The position numbers and the translations under genes were made by a program. From the NCBI RefSeq assembly GCF_009766095.1, contig NZ_LMUD01000031.1, forward strand, positions 147,677 to 201,159: a DNA stretch of 53,483 nucleotides, written 5' to 3'. Under the pieces are notes generated by a model. That model saw only the letters and a list, made by a program, of their open reading frames with translations. It was not told the origin of the DNA and searched no databases. The DNA comes from Granulicella sp. S190. Its GTDB lineage: Bacteria; Acidobacteriota; Terriglobia; Terriglobales; Acidobacteriaceae. Shown in pieces: positions 35,961-43,041 of the stretch; the first letter of the stretch is position 1, and every line of letters begins with the position of its first letter.

Positions 35961-37547
35961 TTAGCTAACCACAGCGGCGGTGCCAGTCCCGGCAAGTTTT
36001 GCCGACTTGACCTTATCCGAGATCATTCCGACTGCGCGGCGGGCGCTGAGAGCGGCGCCCTCTTGCCATCCCACGATGTGGCTGGCTGTATCTCCGGCAA
36101 AGTAGATCGGCCCATCCGCCTGGATGATCACGTCATACCCACTCTTGCCGCCGCCATACTGGTTGATCCACGAGCCCTCATTCCATAGCACCCTGCTCCA
36201 TCCGCAGAACACAGGATTCATCAACTCTTTTCCATGGCCTGGATGAATCTTCTCGATCGAAGCGCGGGAAGCCGCAAACTTCTCTTCCAGCGAAAGGTTG
36301 TAGAACGGCGTATTCAACTCATCGGTGTAACCCGAAACCACCACCCCGGTCGGGTGCATCAGCCGCGAGGAGGGATACCAGATCGGACTCGGCCCCTGCA
36401 TCAGATACGACAGGCCACCGTAGATGTTGTAGTCCTGCTCCCAGAATCTTCTGCTCTCCCAGGCGATCTTATAGGCCCCACCCATCGTGCTATCGTCCAC
36501 CACCGTCTTGAACGGCTTTGACAGGTCATTCGGAATCTTCTTCAGCAGAGAAAATGGCAGTGCACTGATGCAATAAGAAGCCTCTATCTGCTTCGTCACG
36601 CCGCCTTGCTTATACGACACCCGAACCCCATTCGGCGTCTTCCGAATCTCCGTCACCGGCGAGTTGTACTGCACCACCGGTCCCAGAGCCTTCGCAAACG
36701 CGTACGGAATCCGATCCATTCCTCCGACAGGCTGCATCATGGTTGCCTGCCAGTCCCATGCCTCCTCGACAAACAGATCGCTCCAGAAGTTCTCATCCAG
36801 CAGGACGCGCATATCCATGGGCGCTTCATCCACCGGCATCTGTGCTCCAGCTCCAGGAGGTGTCTTGTAGCCGGCCCTGTCTGAGCCTGTATACGCACCT
36901 TTGTCATTCAATGGCCCATAGATCTTGAGAAACGCAGTCATCCGCTCCCGGTCTTCTTTACTCAACTCCGCGTCCAGCGACCCATGAGCGATACACTTCG
37001 ACAGCAACTCCGAGACGTGCCCGCGAGTATCGTTGATGGCCTTCCTCTGCGGGACAGGCTTACCATCGTTTGCCTTATCGTTCTGCAGCATCGTGGAACG
37101 AGAGGTATTGATCTCCACCTCCATCGGCACACCAAGCTCGCGACAGTATCCCAACATCGTCCAATGAGTGCTTGGCAGCCGCGCGGGTCCAAGGTTCTGG
37201 TAGTTGCCCTCTTCCCAGCCGATCGCCTGCTTGCTTCCATCGCAGAAACAAACCTCCTGCCCGGCCCGCCCAGTCCAGTTGCGTCCACCCGGCCGCTCCC
37301 GCGCCTCCAGCAATGTCACATCGTATCCCAGCTTTCCCAGCTCATAGGCTGAAACCAGGCCGCCAATGCCGCCACCCAGCACTACCACCTTGACTCCCTT
37401 ACCGGAGCCCGGTGCCGCCTGAATAATCTCCGCCTCTGCACCTTTCATCGGCATCAGCCCGAGAGACTGCATCGTTGCAAATGCGGCGCTATAGCCACCT
37501 ACCTGCCCTACCCGCATCAGGAAATTACGCCGGGAGATCCCCATCAT
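35961..37547 (-). CDS. Tat-exported flavin amine oxidase
   Basis: A 528-residue FAD-dependent amine or L-amino-acid oxidase. The N-terminus carries a twin-arginine signal (ISRRNFLMRVGQVGG), so the folded flavoprotein is exported. The dinucleotide-binding motif is VVVLGGGIGGLVSAYELGKL with the following LLEARERPGGRNWTGR block. The C-terminus shows the FAD-binding GPIYFAGDTASHIVGWQEGA typical of monoamine oxidase-like enzymes. Oxidation of an amine or amino acid would yield an imine and hydrogen peroxide. It heads a two-gene unit with the exported RidA gene. The substrate is unknown; the aromatic-cage residues cannot be judged without a model. Confidence 0.92.
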   Translation of the reverse strand: MMGISRRNFLMRVGQVGGYSAAFATMQSLGLMPMKGAEAEIIQAAPGSGKGVKVVVLGGGIGGLVSAYELGKLGYDVTLLEARERPGGRNWTGRAGQEVCFCDGSKQAIGWEEGNYQNLGPARLPSTHWTMLGYCRELGVPMEVEINTSRSTMLQNDKANDGKPVPQRKAINDTRGHVSELLSKCIAHGSLDAELSKEDRERMTAFLKIYGPLNDKGAYTGSDRAGYKTPPGAGAQMPVDEAPMDMRVLLDENFWSDLFVEEAWDWQATMMQPVGGMDRIPYAFAKALGPVVQYNSPVTEIRKTPNGVRVSYKQGGVTKQIEASYCISALPFSLLKKIPNDLSKPFKTVVDDSTMGGAYKIAWESRRFWEQDYNIYGGLSYLMQGPSPIWYPSSRLMHPTGVVVSGYTDELNTPFYNLSLEEKFAASRASIEKIHPGHGKELMNPVFCGWSRVLWNEGSWINQYGGGKSGYDVIIQADGPIYFAGDTASHIVGWQEGAALSARRAVGMISDKVKSAKLAGTGTAAVVS

Positions 37548-37974
37548 GCCACCTCTTTTCTTCCAATGAATTCAAACCCTGTTGCTCTTGCAAAAGAACG
37601 AACGTTACTGGTGAACCGGAAAGGAATGGAAGCTCCGCCAAAGACGTCGTGAGAAACACGTCGTCCGAAGTTCGGAACCGAAAAGAGTCTATTTTTCCAA
37701 AAGATTATGACTACTTTAGCGCAAAACTTCGGTGAGGTCAGCAAATTTAACTCACTACCCTTCCCTGGCCATGTCCGCCATACCGCAACTATGATCAGCA
37801 GAGAATCTCGAACGAACTCCTGGGTGGCAACCGAGTTCATTCGCGAACGCGGCATCGAGTCGCAAGACGTCCAAAGACGCCTGCGGCATTCTTGGGTTAG
37901 AAGTACCCGCATGTTACGAGGCAAGCAGTGTTCGCATTAGGATGCTAACTTGCCTGAGCAAACGAAGGAGATAG
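37548..37974. other. 427-bp divergent intergenic region
   Basis: The region separates the amine oxidase gene (leftward) from the DUF3863-like gene (rightward), so it should hold both promoters. The short frames across it (for example 37707-37940) have no ribosome site and no protein-like pattern. GAAGGAG at 37963-37969 serves the DUF3863-like gene. Confidence 0.4.
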
Positions 37975-39339
37975 ATGAGCTGGAGTAGAAGAAACTTTGT
38001 ATATGGAGCAGCCACGTCGGCCGCCTCCCTTGCATTAACGGAGTCAAAAGCAGCCGCCTACTTCAAAGCTGCAGGCGCTAGCCCTCTCAATGGCAGGTTT
38101 CTCACACACGTTTCGCTGGTACGGGTAAACCAGATCGAGGTTACCCCTGGCCACTCCATCGGTGAGGATGAGTCCGCCGATAACACTCCTGACCATATCC
38201 GCTCGCGGCGCGAGGCCTTCGCAAAAGGCTGCCCGGGAGGTCAGATGACCTGGGCGATATCCTGGCTGGCGCTCAATGACAACCGGCAGCAGTATCAGGA
38301 TGCTCGCCGTCTGCTTGCCTCTTACCATGATCGCTACGGAGACGAAATAACTTACATTCCGGGTGGCTACTTTGCGCCGATGTACGACACGCGCGAACAC
38401 AACCGGAAGAACATTCACGACGCGCTTAGCCTCATCTCCAAGATGGTTGGTGGCGGCTATCGTCCGCAGTGCGTCGTCGCAGGTTTTCTCGACTCGGAGA
38501 ATCAGCGACGGCTCGCATCGGATGAAGGAATTCATGTATGCCAAGGCCAGATCTGGAGTCAGCACGGCATCGATCATGGAGATGGTGACGGAGGCATCTG
38601 CTACCCGTACTATCCGAGTCGCGAACACTACCTAAAGCCTGCTCAAGGGGCGGCTGACTTCATCGACTGCGTCTGTCTTGATGGATGGACCTGTGACTTT
38701 CTTACCGCGAGGAGAGAGGGCTTCGAAGGCAAATTTAACAGTCGACTCGGCGTGGGCCCCATCGAAGCGGTTGGCAATCTCGGAACCGAAAAAGGCCGCA
38801 AAGAGATGTTGGACACCACCGCGATGCACTTCGACCGAGGCCATGCTTTAAACGGATTTGGCTGGGTGACCTCTATCTGGGAGGTTTCAGTTGGCCACGA
38901 TCAGGATTTGACCTACTGGCTCCAGGCAATTCGGGATCGCTGGCCAGATACACAAGTGATGACCGAGGGAGCATTTGGTTTGGAATGGCGCAAGCATACT
39001 CCCGATAACGCATCGCTCAACTACCGTTTCGACGCGAAAGGCACCGGCGCACCCGGCTCAGAAAAGGAGTTGGAAATAGAGTGGTTCATGAATCGCGACT
39101 TTCGCTTGGCGTTACTGCATAACTGGGAAAAAGGCACTCCTCCGATGGCTATCGACTTCACACGCTACGACTTGAAGGCAGAAGAGCCGCGAGACCTGCA
39201 GAGGGAATGGAGCCTGATGAACGTGCTCAACCAGAAAGGCACACGCTCGCAGGACAAACCGATCCGGCTCGGACAGTTAAGCGATGAAGACCAACATCGC
39301 ATCTATAGACGGTACCCAGAGTTAAAGAATCGCGTCTGA
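37975..39339 (+). CDS. Tat-exported DUF3863-like protein
   Basis: A 454-residue protein with a twin-arginine signal (SWSRRNFVYGAATSAASLAL). The mature part begins with the RVNQIEVTPGHSIGEDESAD region and carries PDHIRSRREAF, MTWAISWLALNDNRQQYQDA, YGDEITYIPGGYFAPMYDTR and a HGDGDGGICYPYYPSREHYL stretch. From memory this matches DUF3863 (and its companion DUF3864 C-terminal), a family of uncharacterised exported proteins; the DE/YGDE pattern and alternating beta/alpha layout recall polysaccharide-deacetylase-like NodB barrels, but I cannot confirm catalytic residues. It is divergent from the amine oxidase and converges on the DHA2 exporter gene. Confidence 0.65.
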   Translation: MSWSRRNFVYGAATSAASLALTESKAAAYFKAAGASPLNGRFLTHVSLVRVNQIEVTPGHSIGEDESADNTPDHIRSRREAFAKGCPGGQMTWAISWLALNDNRQQYQDARRLLASYHDRYGDEITYIPGGYFAPMYDTREHNRKNIHDALSLISKMVGGGYRPQCVVAGFLDSENQRRLASDEGIHVCQGQIWSQHGIDHGDGDGGICYPYYPSREHYLKPAQGAADFIDCVCLDGWTCDFLTARREGFEGKFNSRLGVGPIEAVGNLGTEKGRKEMLDTTAMHFDRGHALNGFGWVTSIWEVSVGHDQDLTYWLQAIRDRWPDTQVMTEGAFGLEWRKHTPDNASLNYRFDAKGTGAPGSEKELEIEWFMNRDFRLALLHNWEKGTPPMAIDFTRYDLKAEEPRDLQREWSLMNVLNQKGTRSQDKPIRLGQLSDEDQHRIYRRYPELKNRV

Positions 39340-39343
39340 TGAG

Positions 39344-39373
39344 CTAATTGGAGCGACTAGTCGCTTCAATTAG
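39344..39373. terminator. long hairpin between convergent genes
   Basis: CTAATTGGAGCGA and TCGCTTCAATTAG form a 13-bp stem with one mismatch around CTAG. It starts 5 bp after the DUF3863-like stop and overlaps the stop codon of the convergent MFS gene. A second inverted repeat (CGCGAC/GTCGCG) follows inside the MFS coding end. No T-run is adjacent, so terminator strength is uncertain. Confidence 0.55.
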
Positions 39374-40901
39374 AGCAGGTCTTCGCGACTTTTTTGGTCG
39401 CGATCCCCTGTGCGCTGCACGCACTCAACAAAGCGAGTCCAACACAGATCCAGATCACCTCGCGATAGCCAGATACGAATGCTTCATCGACCGCTCTTCT
39501 GACCTGCGGGTCATTCGTCTGTGCGCCTGCAAGTTTAGATCGCTGACTATCAACGTCCAGACGTGTAGCGCTCGAGAGACGTAAGTGCGGAAGGCTGCGG
39601 TTGAGCGCTCTATTAAAGCCGGCGGATAGCACAAGGCCGAAGAGAGCAACTGCCAATAGCCCGGCGATTCTCGAAACAGCATTATTAACCCCGGACGCTA
39701 CACCTGCCTCGCTTGGTGGAAGCGACTCCATCACAGCAGTTGTCAGCGGGGCTACGCAGATGGCCATACCAATACCAAGCACAACGACTGCGGGGAAGAA
39801 GGTAGACCAATACGACCCCCCTATCCCAGGTCTGAGAAAAAGTCCGAAGCCCATTGCAGCGACGAGAGGTCCGATCGTGAGAGGTAGTCGTGCTCCATAT
39901 CGAGAGACGAGGCCCCCTGACCAGCGAGACAGAACGAAGATCAACAGGATAAGCGGCAGCAGAGCTGCTCCAGCCTCTGTGGCTGTGTAACGTTGCACTT
40001 GTATAAGGTCGAGCGGGAAGAAGAACAAAAGCCCACTAAGCGCGGAATAAAGCAGGAATGTAAGCAAATTGGCGCTGGAAAAATCTCGTGAACGAAAGAG
40101 ATGCGGAGAGATCATGGGCGTCGGAGAACACGCCTCGACGATCAGAAAAACTGTAAGTGTAACAAGGCCAGCGAAGCCGCAAATCCAAATCGCCACTCCT
40201 CCTTTAGGCGCCTCGATCAGAGTAAAAGTAATGGCTCCCAAACCAACAGTTGCAAGTACTGCGCCCTGCCAATCTAGCCTTGGGCTTGCATCTTCGTTCC
40301 GACTCTCTGGCACTCGCCACAGTGTGAGTAAGACAACGAGGACAGCCAGAGGAAGATTGATGAAGAAGACCCATCGCCAAGAGTAGTTCTGTACGAGCCA
40401 CCCTCCCAGAACCGGCCCCAGCGCTGCTGTAATTGCCGTAAATCCTGACCAGGTCCCTATCGCAGAACCGCGTTCCTCCGTGCTAAAGGATGCGCTTATC
40501 AATGCGAGACTTCCTGGGATGAGGAACGCTGCACCGATTCCCTGCAATCCTCGCGCAACGATGAGTGACATGATTGAAGGGGCAAGTCCGCACCAGGCCG
40601 AGGCAATCGCGAAACAAAGAACTCCACAGATAAAAATCTTCCGGCGTCCATAAACATCACCTAGCGAACCGCCCAGAAGCAGGAGAGAGGCAAGCAAGAG
40701 TGCGTAAGACTCCACAACCCATTGAATATCGCTCACTGTTGCATGCAGAGCAGTCTGGAGCGCAGGCAGCGCGACGTTCACAACGGTACTGTCGATGAAG
40801 GCCATGCTCGAAGCCAGAATTGTTGCAACCAGGATCCAACGACCTTCTCGCGCTAAGGAAGCCTTCGAGGAGCTAGACATCCTCTTGCCCCACGACGCCA
40901 T
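39366..40901 (-). CDS. MFS drug exporter (DHA2 family)
   Basis: A 511-residue proton-coupled exporter of the 14-TM DHA2 group. The signature after TM1 (SSMAFIDSTVVNVALPAL, the D-x-T-V-V-N-V-A-L-P motif C1 neighbourhood) and motif A (GGSLGDVYGRRKIFICGVLC) are intact, as are the GPVLGGWLVQNYSWRWVFFINLP (motif C) region and the C-terminal helix near residue 480. The start may be ATG 40880 (MSSSSKASLAREG) with AAGAGG upstream. No adaptor or regulator gene is adjacent. Drug specificity is unknown. Confidence 0.92.
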   Translation of the reverse strand: MASWGKRMSSSSKASLAREGRWILVATILASSMAFIDSTVVNVALPALQTALHATVSDIQWVVESYALLLASLLLLGGSLGDVYGRRKIFICGVLCFAIASAWCGLAPSIMSLIVARGLQGIGAAFLIPGSLALISASFSTEERGSAIGTWSGFTAITAALGPVLGGWLVQNYSWRWVFFINLPLAVLVVLLTLWRVPESRNEDASPRLDWQGAVLATVGLGAITFTLIEAPKGGVAIWICGFAGLVTLTVFLIVEACSPTPMISPHLFRSRDFSSANLLTFLLYSALSGLLFFFPLDLIQVQRYTATEAGAALLPLILLIFVLSRWSGGLVSRYGARLPLTIGPLVAAMGFGLFLRPGIGGSYWSTFFPAVVVLGIGMAICVAPLTTAVMESLPPSEAGVASGVNNAVSRIAGLLAVALFGLVLSAGFNRALNRSLPHLRLSSATRLDVDSQRSKLAGAQTNDPQVRRAVDEAFVSGYREVIWICVGLALLSACSAQGIATKKVAKTCSN

Positions 40902-41087
40902 CTGGACGATTCATTCCCACCACGAAATCACCTATTCATAGAGAAAGACTACGATTGCCTCTACTGTGTCAGTAGGCCACGAAGCCTGTGACAATGGAAC
41001 GAGCAGTCACGTTATCGTAAAGGCGTTTCAGCGTCACACGAACAGGAAGTTATAACCGCATCTCTCCATTGTCCTGGAGTCAACTAC

Positions 41088-41530
41088 TCAGGGGACGACT
41101 TGGCGATCTTCGGAGTAATGGACGTGAATCAAGCGCCAGCTCCCAGATTCTTTGCGGTAGATCTGGGTTTCGACACCGTGCGTCGTTATGGCTGATTCGT
41201 CTTTGCGCATTGTCGCGTGAAAATCCAGTGGAATTCAGACCATGCTGCATCACCGTTCACGTGAATTGTCACAGCATTTATCTCAAGATCGCGGGCCGAA
41301 AACATGCCGCCCATTAAGTTCTGGAAGACATGCTGCTCGATGGCGTCGAAGCCATGCTCCTCGCCTAACGGATAGATAAACGAAACCTCGGGTGAGTGAG
41401 ACCAGATTTGCGAGAGCAGCTTCAAATCAACCTTATGGATAGCATTGGTATACTGGTTGATGAGCCCGTGGATAGCCCCAACATCTTTTTTGTTGCCACC
41501 GTTAATCCCAACAGACACCAAAACAGGCAT
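41088..41530 (-). pseudogene. frameshifted SnoaL/DUF4440-like gene
   Basis: The first frame (41530-41186) encodes about 105 residues of a SnoaL-like (NTF2-fold) protein: GAIHGLINQYTNAIHKVDLK, WSHSPEVSFIYPLGEEHGFD, NAVTIHVNGDAAWSEFHWIF. After HWIFT the frame runs into a stop within 11 residues. The neighbouring frame continues the family pattern, MRKDESAITTHGVETQIYRK then WRLIHVHYSEDRQ, and stops at 41088-41090. A single-base deletion near 41217-41219 (restoring FTATMRKD) explains the break. The gene ends only 67 bp from the left end of the integrated element. A sequencing error is the alternative to true decay. Confidence 0.75.
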
Positions 41531-41547
41531 CTGGCCAACACGAAGAA

Positions 41548-41568
41548 GACCACCTCTTAGGTGGTCTC
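41548..41568. repeat. hairpin next to the attachment site
   Basis: AGACCACCT, loop CTT, AGGTGGTCT is a perfect 9-bp inverted repeat 28 bp left of the element boundary. No T-run follows on the - strand. It could be the original terminator of the tRNA-Asn gene, now separated from it by the insertion; this is an inference. Confidence 0.45.
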
Positions 41569-41596
41569 TATAGCTTATTGATTCTTATGCTAATGT

Positions 41597-41634
41597 TGGC
41601 TCCTGAGGTAGGACTCGAACCTACAACCCTTCGG
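41597..41634. repeat. attL: 38-bp copy of the tRNA-Asn 3' part
   Basis: Identical over 38 bp to 51123-51160, covering the CCA end, acceptor 3' strand, T-arm and part of the anticodon stem on the - strand. One mismatch (C for T) then TAACAGC extends the similarity by 8 bp; after that the remnant decays, so there is no functional tRNA here. It is the displaced original 3' end of the tRNA gene. Confidence 0.93.
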
Positions 41635-41705
41635 CTAACAGCTAAAAGCTCTAATTGCCGTAAGTTTATATTAATCAAAATCTTTGTATATAAACCCAAG
41701 GCTAG

Positions 41706-41725
41706 TGTAGCGGAAAACGTAGCGG
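41706..41725 (+). repeat. TGTAGC repeat pair at left end
   Basis: TGTAGC at 41706-41711 and CGTAGC at 41718-41723 lie 72 bp inside attL, immediately before a TATAAT at 41731-41736. Near-identical pairs occur inside attR (51011-51040). They may be integrase arm-binding sites or operators of the int promoter. Confidence 0.6.
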
Positions 41726-41730
41726 CTTCG

Positions 41731-41736
41731 TATAAT
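41731..41736 (+). promoter_or_regulatory. candidate -10 element of int
   Basis: A consensus TATAAT lies 36 bp before the integrase ATG, overlapping the TGTAGC repeats on its -35 side (TGTAGC, weak). AGGAGG at 41758-41763 is the ribosome site. Occupancy of the repeats would block this promoter. Confidence 0.5.
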
Positions 41737-41771
41737 CCGACATAGCAACCGATGCCTAGGAGGACTACAAA

Positions 41772-42890
41772 ATGGCTGTCTACAAGCGCGGAAAATATTG
41801 GTGGTATCACTTCAATTTTGCAGGGCGGAACGTTCAGGAGAGCGCTAAGACAACCTCAAAGACCATCGCAAAGGAATTGGAGCAAAGGCGGAGGCGAGAG
41901 ATGGAAGAAGGGTTCGGTGGGATCGAGCGCGAACGCAAGGATCGCGTGCGCACTCTCGCTGATTTATCCGCCGACTATTTCAAAGAGTACCAACTCAGAA
42001 ACCGCGCTCATACATTCGCCAAGTACGCCATCGGACATCTGTGCAGGCATCTTGGAGCCAAGATGCTGGTCCAGATTGATGCCACCGTTGTGACCGAATA
42101 CCAAACCAAGCGACTTGAGGAGAAGTCCGCACCAAAATCAGTCAATGACGAGGTCGGTATGTTGCTGCGCATCATGTCAGATCGGGGCGACCTGCTCCGC
42201 AACGAACTAAAACGCAAGAAACTCTTGAAGCTAAAGGTCGGTGAACAACCGGGAAAAGCCTTTGACGTAGCCGAGAAAGATAGGATGCTACAAGCCGCCG
42301 AGAAGTCCCGCTCACCGCTGATCCTTCCAGCTCTGACGCTCGCTCTCAACGCTGGCATGCGCGATGCCGAGATCAAGACAACTCGCTGGTCGCAGGTTGA
42401 CTTCGCAAAGTTAATTCTGACAGTCGGCCAGTCTAAGACCGATGCGGGAACGGGCCGCACGATCCCGCTCAACAGCGAAATCCTTCCCGCTCTCCTGAAG
42501 CATGCCAAGTGGTACACGACGAAGTTCGGTGAGCTTCGTCCAGAGTGGTTCGTCTTCCCTTTTGGTCGACGAGGACACATGGATCCAACCCGGTCGGTCA
42601 CTTCGCTAAAGACCGCGTGGAATGGGGTACGTGCAACAGCAAAAGTGCAGGGTCGCTGGCACGACGCGAGGCATACTCTGATAACCGAACTAGCCGAGAG
42701 CGGAGCTGGGAATGAGACGATCAAAGCGATTGCGGGACACGTCTCACAGCAGATGCTCGACAGGTATAGCCACATAAGAACTGAAGCGAAGAGGTCTGCA
42801 CTTGAAGACGTGGTCACCCGGCGGCATACGATTCGTAGAGCGAGAAGCGCTGCGGCCGAGAAGGCCGCGCAAGCCGTTGCAGTCAACTAA
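41772..42890 (+). CDS. tyrosine recombinase / site-specific integrase
   Basis: A full-length phage-type integrase of 372 residues. The N-terminus (YKRGKYWWYHFNFAGRNVQE) is an arm-binding AP2-like domain, residues about 60-150 are the SAM-like core-binding domain, and residues about 165-340 form the catalytic domain. The catalytic set is R197 (AGMRDAEI), H297 and R300 (WHDARHT), H323 (AGHVS) and the nucleophile Y332 (DRYSHIR). A strong AGGAGG ribosome site precedes ATG 41772. It lies 138 bp inside attL, oriented into the element, and is expected to integrate it in tRNA-Asn. Confidence 0.95.
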   Translation: MAVYKRGKYWWYHFNFAGRNVQESAKTTSKTIAKELEQRRRREMEEGFGGIERERKDRVRTLADLSADYFKEYQLRNRAHTFAKYAIGHLCRHLGAKMLVQIDATVVTEYQTKRLEEKSAPKSVNDEVGMLLRIMSDRGDLLRNELKRKKLLKLKVGEQPGKAFDVAEKDRMLQAAEKSRSPLILPALTLALNAGMRDAEIKTTRWSQVDFAKLILTVGQSKTDAGTGRTIPLNSEILPALLKHAKWYTTKFGELRPEWFVFPFGRRGHMDPTRSVTSLKTAWNGVRATAKVQGRWHDARHTLITELAESGAGNETIKAIAGHVSQQMLDRYSHIRTEAKRSALEDVVTRRHTIRRARSAAAEKAAQAVAVN

Positions 42891-43041
42891 AGACCCTACC
42901 CTTCCGGGCGATTGCGGGGACATTTCACATACGGACCGAACTCCATCAACTTGCCGATGACCCGAGTCTGCGGGAGGGCCAAGTTCATAGAGATGGGAAA
43001 TTGAAGAAGACCCTCTCATGCTGGACTTCAGGAAGTCGCCC

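Noticed and set aside
37544..37924. A 126-codon - strand frame upstream of the amine oxidase
   Set aside because: No ribosome site, no family pattern, and Arg/Ser/Phe-rich; the Tat-signal start of the oxidase is convincing without it.
41597..41672. A second functional tRNA at the left end
   Set aside because: Only the 3' part matches; the 5' half and D-arm are absent, so it is an attachment-site remnant.
42008..42886. A 292-codon open frame on the - strand
   Set aside because: Antisense to the integrase, which has all catalytic residues; the reverse frame is Ser/Arg-rich noise.
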